Shown here: one piece after another, positions 10,342 through 19,920 of the stretch | Position numbering within the stretch: position 1 is the first letter of the stretch | Layout of the letters: every line of letters starts with the position of its first letter | Assembly (NCBI RefSeq): GCF_001724605.1 | Contig: NZ_MEEX01000014.1 | Span: forward strand, 34,241 to 98,240 | DNA length: 64,000 nucleotides | From: Phenylobacterium sp. SCN 70-31 | GTDB lineage: Bacteria > Pseudomonadota > Alphaproteobacteria > Caulobacterales > Caulobacteraceae | Direction of reading: 5' to 3' | The notes under the pieces: generated by a model | What the model saw: only the letters and a program-made list of their open reading frames with translations | Database searches by the model: none | Told to the model about the DNA's origin: nothing | Program-made: the position numbers and the translations under genes

Positions 10342-11169
10342 TCAGGCGAGGCGGGCGATGAAGTTCAGCGTCTGTTCGACGAACTGATCCTGCCGCTCGA
10401 TCTGAACCCAGTGACCGCACTTGCCGAAGACATGCAGCTCGGCGTTGGGCACGTGCTCGGCGATGCGCAGGCTGCACTCCAGCGGGATCATCTTGTCCTC
10501 CCGGCCGTGCAGGGCGAGCACCGGCGTCGTCACCTGCTCGAGGGTGGACGGCGGCAGCCCGCGGACGGTCCGCTGCTCGCCGGCGGGGCCGGGTTCCGGG
10601 AACAGGGCGCGGTAGGCGTCGAGCCCGCCGGCCAGCATGGTGACCTCGTGACGCGAGGCGACCATCTCGTCCGTGACGATGGACTTGTCGTACGGGAACT
10701 CTCGCAGCAGCGCGCCCATGTTCTCCACGGACGGCTCGTAGTACCAGGCGCTCGAGCCCGAGGTGCGCGTGAAGTCACCCGCTGGGGTGCCCATCAGCAC
10801 CATGCCCGAGAGCTTGTCCGACTGGCGCGCGGCATAGGCCAGCGCCAGGCTGCCGCCGAAGGAGTTGCCTACCAGGACCGGCTTTTCGAGGCCCAGGGCA
10901 TCGATGAAGCCGGTCAGGTGCTGGACCCAGAACTTGATGTTGTACTGGGCCTCGGCCGGACGCTCGGTGAAGCCGAAGCCCACGATGTCGGGCGCGAGCA
11001 CGCGGTGCTGCTTGGCGAGCTCGGGCATTACCCGATGCCAGTTCTCCCATCCTGAGACGCCCATGCCCGAGCCGTGCAGCAGGATCACCGGCCGGCCGGA
11101 GCCCATCTCGTGGTAGTTGGTCTTCAGGCCGGCGGCGACGACGGACTTTCCGATGGCGGGGTGGCTCAA
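10342..11169 (-). CDS. Alpha/beta-fold hydrolase, meta-cleavage-product hydrolase type (BphD/HsaD-like)
   Basis: VILLHGSGMGVSGWENWHRVMPELAKQHRVLAPDIVGFG, nucleophile elbow GNSFGGSLA, C-terminal GKCGHWVQIERQDQFVEQTLNF. Confidence 0.9.
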   Translation of the reverse strand: MSHPAIGKSVVAAGLKTNYHEMGSGRPVILLHGSGMGVSGWENWHRVMPELAKQHRVLAPDIVGFGFTERPAEAQYNIKFWVQHLTGFIDALGLEKPVLVGNSFGGSLALAYAARQSDKLSGMVLMGTPAGDFTRTSGSSAWYYEPSVENMGALLREFPYDKSIVTDEMVASRHEVTMLAGGLDAYRALFPEPGPAGEQRTVRGLPPSTLEQVTTPVLALHGREDKMIPLECSLRIAEHVPNAELHVFGKCGHWVQIERQDQFVEQTLNFIARLA

Positions 11170-11196
11170 GGTCTCGTTTCCTTCCAGGTGCTCAGG

Positions 11197-12030
11197 TCAG
11201 GCGGCGGCGTGGATTTCAGCGAAGCCGAGGCCCGCCACCCAGTCCGGTTCATTGTGGTAGGCGATCAGCGCGCCGCTCCGGCCTGGCAGGGCGCCCATGG
11301 CGCAGGCCAGGTTGCGGATCTCCAGGCCTCCATTGCCCGCCTGCTCGATGATCTCGGCGTCGGACAGGGCGAACAGGGGTTCGGGATCGCCGCGGACGAC
11401 GCAGTCCAGAACCATACGGTCGAAGCCCTCGTTGTGGTCGCCCATGCGCGGCATGCCGACCCAGTGGCTGATGCCGCCGGAGCCGATCACCACCACGCGT
11501 TCGTCGGCGTCGGCCGCCTCGACCGCCGCGCGGATGGCTCCACCGACCTCATAGGCCCGGCGGATCGGGATCAGCGGCTCCACGCCGCTGGCCAGATAGA
11601 CCGGAATGACCCCCTTTACCGTGGAGTTGGGCAGGGCGCAGATCCGCGCCGGCAGGCCCACCGAGTGGTCGACCCGCAGCGACTTCGACGCCGACCAGTC
11701 GAACCCGTGGACGCGGCCGTGCTGCAGGATGTGGCGGGCGAGCTCTCGGTTGTTCGGGATCTCGTCCTGGCGGACGCCCGGGAATTTCTCGTACGGGCCG
11801 GTGACGTCGCCGATCCCGATCAGGAAGTTCGGCAGGCACTGCGGGCCGAACAGGACATAGTGATCGGCGCCGATCACCACGACCGTGGTGGCCTGCAGTT
11901 CTCCGATCCGGTCGCGCACCCGGTCGTAGGCCGCGTGGACCTCCAGCAGTTGCGGCTTTGCGGCCTCCTTCGGCGTGAAGAAGAGGCCGGGTTCATGCGG
12001 CAGGACGAAGCCGCCGACGATCTTGCCCAT
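11197..12030 (-). CDS. Class III extradiol ring-cleavage dioxygenase, LigB-family catalytic subunit
   Basis: MGKIVGGFVLPHEPGLFFTP...VVVIGADHYVLF...VDHSVGLP...VVVIGSGGISHWVG...AYHNEPDWVAG; LigB-like histidine placements. Confidence 0.87.
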   Translation of the reverse strand: MGKIVGGFVLPHEPGLFFTPKEAAKPQLLEVHAAYDRVRDRIGELQATTVVVIGADHYVLFGPQCLPNFLIGIGDVTGPYEKFPGVRQDEIPNNRELARHILQHGRVHGFDWSASKSLRVDHSVGLPARICALPNSTVKGVIPVYLASGVEPLIPIRRAYEVGGAIRAAVEAADADERVVVIGSGGISHWVGMPRMGDHNEGFDRMVLDCVVRGDPEPLFALSDAEIIEQAGNGGLEIRNLACAMGALPGRSGALIAYHNEPDWVAGLGFAEIHAAA

Positions 12031-12041
12031 GGTTTGAGCTC

Positions 12042-12302
12042 CTATTGGCAAGCGCGCAGATGGGCGAGGTAGTCGCGGAGCGACCGGCTAGGATGGTTCA
12101 TCGTCCAGAAGCCCATGGTCAGCAGCGGGCTCACCTTCCGCGCCTGCAGTCCCGCCACGTCGAAGTCGCGGATCATCGCCGCTTCCTCCGATGTGAGGGC
12201 GTAGCGGGCGAGGAAGGCCTCCGGGTCGCTGGCGAACCCGGTGCGCGCCTCGCGTTTGACGCCGAGGTCATACAGGGCGACCTCCACGGCCTCTGAGCTC
12301 AT
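12042..12302 (-). CDS. LigA-like small subunit of extradiol dioxygenase
   Basis: MSSEAVEVALYDLGVKREARTGFASDPEAFLARYALTSEEAAMIRDFDVAGL resembles the protocatechuate 4,5-dioxygenase alpha subunit. Sits directly upstream of the LigB-like gene. Confidence 0.8.
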   Translation of the reverse strand: MSSEAVEVALYDLGVKREARTGFASDPEAFLARYALTSEEAAMIRDFDVAGLQARKVSPLLTMGFWTMNHPSRSLRDYLAHLRACQ

Positions 12303-12377
12303 CGATTTTTCCTCCCGCGGCTCGAACGCCGCCATGCGCCACAGCGGCGCCGGTACGCCCGTTCTTGGCGGCTTGAA

Positions 12378-12393
12378 CATGCAGTACTGTATG
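12378..12393. promoter_or_regulatory. Candidate TetR operator (subclass A) between divergent genes
   Basis: CATGCAGTACTGTATG is a 16-bp palindrome with one mismatch pair, between 12302(-) and 12495(+). Confidence 0.65.
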
Positions 12394-12494
12394 GATATGA
12401 CTGCCGCGCGGGCTTGTCAAACGAGGCTTCCGGCGCGTGTGCGGCCGGGGGCGGGAAGGCGGGCCGCGCGCGTATAGGTGCAGAGGTCCGGACG

Positions 12495-14102
12495 ATGCCG
12501 TTTCCCCATTGGTTTGAAGACCGCCCGGCCACCGCCGACACCTGCGTCGTCCCCACCTTGCTGGCCCGCCGGGCCTCCGAGACGCCGGACGCGGTCTGCG
12601 CAACGTTCGCTGACGGCTCGCGCTGGACCTACGGCGAGGCCTGGACGTACGCGCGCCAGGCCGCGGCCGGGCTCTCAAAGGTCGGTGTCCGGGAAGGCGA
12701 CCGGGTGCTGCTCTTCCTGCCGAACGGGGCGGCCTTCCTGCGCGCGTGGTTCGGGGCCAGCGCCCTGGGCGCGGTGATCGCGCCGCTGAACGTGGCCCTA
12801 CGCGGGGAGATCCTGCGGCATGCGGTGGTCACCGCCGACGCCGCAGTGATGGTCTGCCATCCAGAACTGGCCGATCGGCTTGCGGAGTTCGACGCCGGGC
12901 GCCTCGAGACGGTGATCCTGGCGGGCGCCGGAACGGCGCCTTCGCTTGCCCTGCGCACCCTCGGCGAGGAGGTTCTGTGGGGAGAACCGCTTGCGGAGAC
13001 CGCGTCGCCGGAGCCCTGGGACATCGGGGCGGTGCTGTTCACCTCCGGCACGACCGGGCGGGCGAAGGGCGTACTCTGCCCCTACGGGCACCTCGGCGCG
13101 GCGGGAGCAGTTTCACACGGCTACCTGGGCCCCGAGGACCGGATCTACATCTACACCCCGCTGTTCCACACCCTGGCTCTCGGCGCAGCGCTCTCCGCCC
13201 TGGCGGGCGGGGCGCCCATGCACCTGGCGCCGAGCTTCAGCGCCCAGACGCTCTGGGCCGACGTGCAAGCGGCCGGCTGCAACCGGCTGGTGGGGCTGCT
13301 GAGCTCGATCACCAGCTACCTGGCCGCTTCGGTCGACCCGGGCGCCAAGGCGCCCTTCGACTTCACCATGATGTCGCCGATCACGCCCGACACCGCGGCC
13401 TTCGCCAAGCGCCAGGGCTTCTCCTACTTCGCCGCCTTCAGCATGACGGAGGTGTCGGTGCCGATTCTGACGCCGGTGGACAGTCAGACGTATGGCAGCT
13501 GCGGCCGGGTCCGCGACGGGATCGAGGCGCGGATCGTCGACGCCCACGACCAGCCGGTGGAGGTGGGCGCCGTGGGCGAGCTGATCCTGCGCGCCAACCA
13601 GCCCTGGACCATGAACGCTGGATACCTAAACGATCCGGCCGCCACGGCGGCGGCCTGGCGCAACGGCTGGTTCCACACCGGCGACGCCTTCCGCTGCGAC
13701 GCGGCCGGCAACTTCTACTTCGTCGACCGGCTGAAGGACGCCATCCGCCGACGGGGTGAGAATGTCTCCTCCCAGGAGGTGGAGCGCGAGATCGCCGCGT
13801 TCCCGGGCGTGCTGGAGGTGGCGGTGATCGGGGTGCCGTCGCCGCACGGCGATCAGGAGGTGATGGCGGTGATCGCGCCGGAGCAGGGGGCGGACGTCTC
13901 GCCGAGGGCCCTGACCGAGTTCCTGGCGGCCCGCTGCGCCCACTTCATGGTGCCGCGCTTTGTCCGCCTCGTGCCGGCCCTGCCGAAGACCAGCACCAAC
14001 AAGGTCACCAAGGATCAGCTCCGGCGTGAAGCGGTGACGCCCGACACCTGGGATCGCGAGGCCGAGGGTCTGCGCCTGCGCGGGCAGGTCCTGTCCGCCT
14101 GA
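12495..14102 (+). CDS. AMP-dependent acyl-CoA ligase/synthetase
   Basis: GAVLFTSGTTGRAKGVLCPYGHL; GWFHTGDAFRCDAAGNFYFVDRLKDAIRRRGENVSSQEVE; C-terminal PKTSTNKVTKDQLR. Confidence 0.92.
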   Translation: MPFPHWFEDRPATADTCVVPTLLARRASETPDAVCATFADGSRWTYGEAWTYARQAAAGLSKVGVREGDRVLLFLPNGAAFLRAWFGASALGAVIAPLNVALRGEILRHAVVTADAAVMVCHPELADRLAEFDAGRLETVILAGAGTAPSLALRTLGEEVLWGEPLAETASPEPWDIGAVLFTSGTTGRAKGVLCPYGHLGAAGAVSHGYLGPEDRIYIYTPLFHTLALGAALSALAGGAPMHLAPSFSAQTLWADVQAAGCNRLVGLLSSITSYLAASVDPGAKAPFDFTMMSPITPDTAAFAKRQGFSYFAAFSMTEVSVPILTPVDSQTYGSCGRVRDGIEARIVDAHDQPVEVGAVGELILRANQPWTMNAGYLNDPAATAAAWRNGWFHTGDAFRCDAAGNFYFVDRLKDAIRRRGENVSSQEVEREIAAFPGVLEVAVIGVPSPHGDQEVMAVIAPEQGADVSPRALTEFLAARCAHFMVPRFVRLVPALPKTSTNKVTKDQLRREAVTPDTWDREAEGLRLRGQVLSA

Positions 14103-14109
14103 GCCCCCG

Positions 14110-14727
14110 TCAGTCTGGCGTCTTCAGGGCCGCGATCTGCTGGTTGAGGATATGGGCGCGGCAGCTGCGGATCTGCTCCTCGGTGATGACCTCCTGAAGC
14201 ATGGATTCGCCGATCGTGTAGGCGTAGCCGAGGAGTCCCAGGTAACGAGCCTCGGTCTCGTCTGCGCCGCCCTCCAGCATCAGGCCGATGGTGAACTCCA
14301 GCCGCTCGCGGTCCACCTCGGCCACGATCCGCTTGGCGAGCTTGTCTCGCCTGGCCCAGGCGCGGATCGCCAGTTCCAGGGCGGCGGCGGCGTCGGCCTT
14401 GCGGCTTCCGGGGAGGGTGCGCAGCTGAGTCAGCTGTTCGCGGACGCCGAGACGCCGATCCTGCTTGATGCGTTCAACGATGCGACGCGTTTGGTTCTCC
14501 CGCCACTTGGCGAGGATGCCCTCGAGGAGCTCCTTGCGGCTCTTGAAGTGCCAGTAGAAGCTGCCGCGGCTGACCCCGATCTCGGCGGCCAGGGGCTCCA
14601 CCCGGACGGCGTCCACGCTCATGTTGACCAGCCGTTGCGTCGCCGCGTCAATCCAGTCGTCGCGGGTCAAGGAGCGCTTCTCCGCGGGGCTCCCCGCCCC
14701 GGCGCCTTGGGCTTTGGGTGTCGCCAA
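14110..14727 (-). CDS. TetR/AcrR-family transcriptional regulator (TetR-1)
   Basis: HTH AAEIGVSRGSFYWHFKSRKELLEGIL. Probable TTG start at 14727 preceded by GGAGG. Confidence 0.9.
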   Translation of the reverse strand: MATPKAQGAGAGSPAEKRSLTRDDWIDAATQRLVNMSVDAVRVEPLAAEIGVSRGSFYWHFKSRKELLEGILAKWRENQTRRIVERIKQDRRLGVREQLTQLRTLPGSRKADAAAALELAIRAWARRDKLAKRIVAEVDRERLEFTIGLMLEGGADETEARYLGLLGYAYTIGESMLQEVITEEQIRSCRAHILNQQIAALKTPD

Positions 14728-14916
14728 CTGCGATCCCTCCTTCAATCTGCTTCGGATCACGCAAGTGATCGTCGTTCGGAGTTCATAAGGCCGCTCTCGG
14801 ACGAACGCGACTCTGGGACCTATCTCTGCACGATAGTCGACGGTTGTGTACGGAATTCCTTCCCGGAAGATTTCCCCACACGGTGATTGATCTGCACCAC
14901 GCCAGACGGTACCAAA

Positions 14917-14932
14917 AAGACAGAACTGTATG
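14917..14932. promoter_or_regulatory. Candidate TetR operator (subclass A) between tetR-1 and the MFS gene
   Basis: AAGACAGAACTGTATG. The right half-site ACTGTATG is identical to the sites at 12378, 17602 and 20760. Confidence 0.5.
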
Positions 14933-14970
14933 GCGCAAGGTTCCGGTGGAGCCTTTAGGGGGAGACAGCC

Positions 14971-16341
14971 ATGGCCGACCACGCTGCGCGCTTGGGCGAC
15001 GACGCCGCGCGGACGGCGCCGCCGCCGGTCGGCGAGGGCGCTCTGATGTCGGCGAGGGACCGGCGCTACGCCATGTTCCTGCTCCTGCTGATCTACACCT
15101 TCAACTTCCTCGACCGGCAGGTGATCAACATCCTGGCCGAGCCGATCAAGGTCGAGCTGGGTCTGGCCGACTGGCAGATCGGGGTGATGACGGGGCTCGC
15201 CTTCGCCCTCCTCTACAGTGTCCTGGGCATCCCCATCGCCCGAGTCGCCGAACACGGCGACCGGCCGCGGATCATCGCGCTCTCCGTGCTGATCTGGAGC
15301 AGCTTCACGGTCGCCTGCAGCTTCGTGACCAACTTCTGGCAGCTCGTCCTCGCCCGCTTTGGCGTAGGCGTCGGAGAGGCGGGCTGCACCCCGCCGGCGC
15401 ACTCGCTCATCTCCGACTACATGCCCCGGGAGAAGCGCGCATCAGGACTGGCCTTCTATGCCATGGGCACGCCGCTGGGCTCGCTGCTGGGCATGGCGCT
15501 CGGCGGCGTCATCGCCGATGCGTATGGCTGGCGCGCCGCCTTCCTCGCAGCCGGCGCGCCGGGGCTGCTGCTGGCGATCCTGGCCGCCACCACGCTTCAC
15601 GAACCCCGGCGCAAGCTTAGGGCGGCTCTCGCCGCGAAGGCGGCGCAGCGGCCGAAGTTCGCCGACGCCTGCCGCGAGCTGGCGACCAAGCGGACGTTCT
15701 GGCTGATCGCCTTCGCAGCCGCCGTCCAGGCCTTCGTCACCTACGGGCAGACGGCCTTCACCGCATCCTTCTTCCTGCGCAGCCACGCCGCCGAACTGGC
15801 GTCGCTGGGCGCCGCCTTCGGCCTCAAGTCCGCGGGCTTCCTGGGCATCGCCCTGGGTCTGACGAGCGGGCTGGCCGGGATCCTGGGCGCGGTGCTCGGC
15901 GGGCGCCTGTCGGACCGGCTGATCGCCAAGGACCTGCGGGCCCACGTCTACCTGCCGGCCGTGTTTGCGGGCCTCGCCCTGCCATTCGTGGTCAGCGCCA
16001 TGCTGGTCCCCTCGGCCGTCCTCGCGATCTTCCTGCTGGCCGGCGCGGCCTTCCTCAACACTGCCTGGTTCGGCCCCGTCTACGCCTCCATCCAGGGCCT
16101 AGTACGCCCGCAGACCCGGGCCACGGCCGCGGCGGTGCTGCTGTTCATCCTGAACCTGATCGGCCTGGGCTTTGGGCCGCTGGCTGTGGGCGCGATCAGC
16201 GACCTGCTGGCCACGTCCGGCGGCATGGGCGCGGCCGAGGGCCTGCGCTGGGCGAAGATCATCGGAGAGCTGGTGATCGTCGTCTCCATCGTCCTCTTCG
16301 GGTTGGCGGCCCGGACCATCCGCGACGAGACCGTGAGCTAG
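14971..16341 (+). CDS. MFS transporter
   Basis: FNFLDRQVINILAEPIKVELGLADWQIGVMTGLAFALLYSVLGIPIARVAEHGDRPRIIAL; 12-TM MFS pattern with FGVGVGEAGCTPPAHSLISDY. Confidence 0.92.
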   Translation: MADHAARLGDDAARTAPPPVGEGALMSARDRRYAMFLLLLIYTFNFLDRQVINILAEPIKVELGLADWQIGVMTGLAFALLYSVLGIPIARVAEHGDRPRIIALSVLIWSSFTVACSFVTNFWQLVLARFGVGVGEAGCTPPAHSLISDYMPREKRASGLAFYAMGTPLGSLLGMALGGVIADAYGWRAAFLAAGAPGLLLAILAATTLHEPRRKLRAALAAKAAQRPKFADACRELATKRTFWLIAFAAAVQAFVTYGQTAFTASFFLRSHAAELASLGAAFGLKSAGFLGIALGLTSGLAGILGAVLGGRLSDRLIAKDLRAHVYLPAVFAGLALPFVVSAMLVPSAVLAIFLLAGAAFLNTAWFGPVYASIQGLVRPQTRATAAAVLLFILNLIGLGFGPLAVGAISDLLATSGGMGAAEGLRWAKIIGELVIVVSIVLFGLAARTIRDETVS

Positions 16342-16345
16342 GGGC

Positions 16346-17560
16346 ATGGCTGGAACCTGCAAGGAGAAGCCGGGCGAGGGACCCCTCGCCGGGCTGAAGG
16401 TCCTCGACCTGGCGCGGTTCGTCGCCGGACCCTACTGCGCGATGATCCTCGGCGACATGGGCGCCGAAGTGATCAAGGTGGAGAGCGGCGCTGGCGACAG
16501 TCTGCGCCACTACCCGCCGGACCTGGGCGGTACGAGCCTCAACTTCCACGTCATGAACCGCAGCAAGCGCGGCCTCTCGCTGGATCTGCGCAACCCTGAG
16601 GGGCAGGCGGTGCTCAAGGCGCTCGTCGCCGAGGCCGACGTATTGGTGGAGAACTTCGTCCCCGGCACCATGGAGAAGATGGACTGCGGGTGGGAGGCGC
16701 TCAGCGCCATCAATCCCCGGCTGGTGATGGCCCGGATCAGCGGCTTCGGCCAGGACGGGCCCTACGCGTCGCGCCCCTGCTTCGACTCCGCGGCCCAGGC
16801 AATGAGCGGGCTGATGGACCTCACAGGACCAGCGGACGGGCCCCCGGTGCTGATGGGTGTCTTCGTCTGCGACCATGTGGCGGGCCTCTATTCGACGGTC
16901 GGCATCCTGGCCGCCCTTCAGGCTCGCGAGCGCACGGGCCGCGGACAGGTGGTGGACATCTCGCTGCTGGAAAGCGGCGCCTCGCTGCTCATGACCGCCA
17001 TCCCCAACCAGATCCTGAACGGGGTCACCGCCACCCGGAACGGGGCGCGCGGACGCACCGTGGCGCCCAGCAACGCCTTCGAGTGCGGCGACGGCGGCTG
17101 GGTTCTGATCCTCTGCGGGGGCGACGACATGTTCGAGCGCTTCCTAAAGGCTGCGGGCCGCCTCGAGCTGCTGGAGGATCCACGCTTCGCCACCAATTCC
17201 GCGCGGGTCGCCAATCTCGCGGCGACGGAAGCCGTCGTGCAGGCCTGGACGGCCCAGCATTCGGCGAGCGAGGTGGAGGAGATCCTGGGACGGGCCGGCG
17301 TGCCCAGCGCCCGGATCGCCACGGTCGCCGATGTGGTGGAGAACCCCCAACTTCGCCATCGCGGCTTCATCGTCGAGATCGACCAGGGGGGCGGGGCCGT
17401 GCTGCCGATGCAGGGGCCGGTCACCCGGCTCTCGGACACCCCCGTGGCGCCCCGCAGCCCGACCCCGCTTCCCGGCGAGCACAGCGACGAGATCCTGCAG
17501 AGCTGGCTGGGCTACGACGCCGGCCGGATCGCGGCTCTGCGCGCCAAGGCCGTGATCTGA
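16346..17560 (+). CDS. CaiB/BaiF family (class III) CoA-transferase
   Basis: PLAGLKVLDLARFVAGPYCAMILGDMGAEVIKVESGAGDSLRHYPP; NRSKRGLSLDLRNPEGQ; catalytic-Asp region and family III pattern throughout. Confidence 0.93.
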   Translation: MAGTCKEKPGEGPLAGLKVLDLARFVAGPYCAMILGDMGAEVIKVESGAGDSLRHYPPDLGGTSLNFHVMNRSKRGLSLDLRNPEGQAVLKALVAEADVLVENFVPGTMEKMDCGWEALSAINPRLVMARISGFGQDGPYASRPCFDSAAQAMSGLMDLTGPADGPPVLMGVFVCDHVAGLYSTVGILAALQARERTGRGQVVDISLLESGASLLMTAIPNQILNGVTATRNGARGRTVAPSNAFECGDGGWVLILCGGDDMFERFLKAAGRLELLEDPRFATNSARVANLAATEAVVQAWTAQHSASEVEEILGRAGVPSARIATVADVVENPQLRHRGFIVEIDQGGGAVLPMQGPVTRLSDTPVAPRSPTPLPGEHSDEILQSWLGYDAGRIAALRAKAVI

Positions 17561-17601
17561 TCGCCGGCGCTGATTGACAGACCCGGGCGGCCTCCCTAAA
17601 C

Positions 17602-17617
17602 CGTACAGAACTGTATG
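17602..17617. promoter_or_regulatory. Candidate TetR operator (subclass A) upstream of the dioxygenase operon
   Basis: CGTACAGAACTGTATG; 6/8 half-site symmetry to ACTGTATG. Confidence 0.6.
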
Positions 17618-17634
17618 GTGAGTTTTGTGGGGCT

Positions 17635-18015
17635 TTGGTGGTGACGGAGTTGTCTGCCGAGAGCGCGGAGGCCGCGGGGATGACGCGGCTGCTGGCGCTT
17701 GACGAGGTGCCGGAAGGCGAGGTGCGTCGGGTGCGGCCGCCCGGCGTGGAACCGATCGCGGTGGTTCGGGTCGGCGGGGCCTGCTTCGCGACCCAGGACG
17801 GTTGCAGTCATGCGAAGGCGTCGCTCAGTGAGGGCTGGGTGGAGGGGCACGAGCTCTGCTGCCCGGTGCATGACGGCCGTTTCGACATCCGCGACGGCCG
17901 GCCGATGTGTTTCCCGGCCACCGATCCGATCCGCACCTTCCCGGTGCAGGTCGTCGATGGCGTGGTCTTCGTCGATCTCCGCGGCGCGCGGACGGACCAA
18001 GAGGTGTCAGGATGA
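17635..18015 (+). CDS. Rieske-type [2Fe-2S] ferredoxin
   Basis: CSHAKASLSEGWVEGHELCCPVHDGRFDIRDG (C-x-H...C-x2-H). TTG start at 17635, or ATG at 17680. Confidence 0.9.
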   Translation: MVVTELSAESAEAAGMTRLLALDEVPEGEVRRVRPPGVEPIAVVRVGGACFATQDGCSHAKASLSEGWVEGHELCCPVHDGRFDIRDGRPMCFPATDPIRTFPVQVVDGVVFVDLRGARTDQEVSG

Positions 18016-19340
18016 CCGTGCAGGTTCAGCAGGAGGAGTGGGCCCGTCCATCGGCCCAGGCGCTGCGCGAGATGGTCGACGTTGGCCGCGGGCGGATTTC
18101 GCCCCGGATCTTCTGGGACGAGGCGATCTACCGGCTCGAGCTCGAGCGGATCTTCGCCCGGTGCTGGATCTTCGTGGCCCATGAAAGCCAGATCCCCAAT
18201 CCCGGCGACTTCCTCACCACCACCATCGGCGAGGACGGGGTGATCGTCTCCCGCGCCAACGACGGCCAGGTGAAGGTGCTGCTGAACGCCTGTCCGCACC
18301 GCGGCAACCGGGTCTGCTTCGCAGAAGCCGGCAACGCCCGGCGCTTCACCTGCAACTACCACGGTTGGGCCTTCGGTCGGGACGGCGCCTTCCTGGGCAT
18401 GCCGGCCGAGGAGATCTACGAGAAGACCTGCCCGGATTTCGACAAGTCGGAGCTGGGCCTGATCCAGGCGCGGGTGGCCGGCTACAAGGGCCTGCTGTTC
18501 GCCACCTTCGATCCCGAGGCCCCGACCCTTGACGAGTTCCTCGGCGACTACCGCTGGTACCTCGACGTGCTGCTCGACAATGACGAGGGCGGCACGGAAT
18601 TCCTGACCGGCAACATCAAGTCGTGGATCGACTGCAACTGGAAGGTCCCGGCCGAGAACTTCGTGGGCGACTCGCTGCACGCCCAGTGGACCCACAACTC
18701 CGGCGCCGTGGCGATGCTCGGCATGGGCGTGGGCAAGGCCAAGCAGGACAGCGTCTACCAGGCCAACGTCAACGGCCACGGTATGCAGTTCGGCTTCGAT
18801 ATGGTCGGCAACGCCATGACCCTCGGCGAGCCCGAGGTGGTCCAGTACATCCGCGAGCGCGAGGCCATCATGGCCGAACGACTGGGCAAGCTCCGCTCGC
18901 GCATGGTGGGCGCCATGGGGTCGGCGACGCTGTTCCCGAACTTCTCGTTCCTCGCCGGCCTGAACACTGTGCGCACCTGGAACCCGCGCGGCCCGCATCG
19001 GACCGAGCTGCACACCTGGGTGCTGGTCAACAAGAACGCGCCGGACTCGATCAAGGAGAAGTACCGCAAGGGCGTCATGCGGACCTTCTCGCCTTCGGGC
19101 ACGCTCGAAATGGACGACGGCGAGAACTGGGAGGCCGCGACCCGCACGGCCGCCGGTGTGGTCGCCCGCCGGCAGAAGCTCCACTACAGTCTAGGCCTGC
19201 ACAGCCAGGTGGAGCACGAGGAACTCCCCGGCAACGTGCACCAGCGGAAATTCAACGATTCCAACCAGCGGGCCTTCTACGGCCGCTGGCTGGACCTGCT
19301 GTGCGCCGAAACCTGGTCGAACCTCCCGGAGGGCCGCTGA
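18012..19340 (+). CDS. Aromatic ring-hydroxylating dioxygenase alpha (Rieske) subunit, copy 1
   Basis: CPHRGNRVCFAEAGNARRFTCNYHGWAFG Rieske site; ENFVGDSLHAQWTH mononuclear iron site. ATG at 18012 overlaps the ferredoxin stop. Confidence 0.95.
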   Translation: MTVQVQQEEWARPSAQALREMVDVGRGRISPRIFWDEAIYRLELERIFARCWIFVAHESQIPNPGDFLTTTIGEDGVIVSRANDGQVKVLLNACPHRGNRVCFAEAGNARRFTCNYHGWAFGRDGAFLGMPAEEIYEKTCPDFDKSELGLIQARVAGYKGLLFATFDPEAPTLDEFLGDYRWYLDVLLDNDEGGTEFLTGNIKSWIDCNWKVPAENFVGDSLHAQWTHNSGAVAMLGMGVGKAKQDSVYQANVNGHGMQFGFDMVGNAMTLGEPEVVQYIREREAIMAERLGKLRSRMVGAMGSATLFPNFSFLAGLNTVRTWNPRGPHRTELHTWVLVNKNAPDSIKEKYRKGVMRTFSPSGTLEMDDGENWEAATRTAAGVVARRQKLHYSLGLHSQVEHEELPGNVHQRKFNDSNQRAFYGRWLDLLCAETWSNLPEGR

Positions 19341-19341
19341 C

Positions 19342-19920
19342 ATGAGCCAAGCGCAAGCCCAGAACCCGGCGGACGCCATCCGCGATCCCCGGCCGCCCCA
19401 GTTTCCGCCGCTTCCCGACCGCGACCTGGTCTTCGAGGTCGAGCAGTTCCTGTACCGGGAAGCCCGGCTGCTCGACCAAGAGCGCTACGAGGAGTGGCTG
19501 GGGCTGATGACCGAGGACATCCACTACTGGATGCCTGGCGTGCAGGCCCGCTTCCGCAATGACACCTCGAGCGGTCCGCTCATCGAACGCATGGCGTTCT
19601 ACGACGACGACCTGCTCAACCTGCGCCGGCGGGTGACGCGCTTCATGCACGCCACCGCCTGGGCGGAGGATCCGCCCACCCGGGCCTGCCACATCATCAA
19701 CAATGTGGAGGTCGAGCTCACCGACAACGCGCGCGAGTACCGGGTCTATTCCACCTTCGTGAACTGCCGCGGGCGGAACGAGGCGGAGGAGACCTGGATT
19801 GCGGGGCGGCGGACGGACCTGCTGCGTCGGGACGACGCGGGCGCGCTCCGCCTGGCCCGGCGCGAGATCCACATCACCCAGGCCGTGCTGTTGGCCAAGA
19901 ACCTCAACGTGTTCCTGTGA
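19342..19920 (+). CDS. Aromatic ring-hydroxylating dioxygenase beta subunit, copy 1
   Basis: EVEQFLYREARLLDQERYEEWLGLMTEDIHYWMPG; C-terminal ARREIHITQAVLLAKNLNVFL. Confidence 0.93.
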   Translation: MSQAQAQNPADAIRDPRPPQFPPLPDRDLVFEVEQFLYREARLLDQERYEEWLGLMTEDIHYWMPGVQARFRNDTSSGPLIERMAFYDDDLLNLRRRVTRFMHATAWAEDPPTRACHIINNVEVELTDNAREYRVYSTFVNCRGRNEAEETWIAGRRTDLLRRDDAGALRLARREIHITQAVLLAKNLNVFL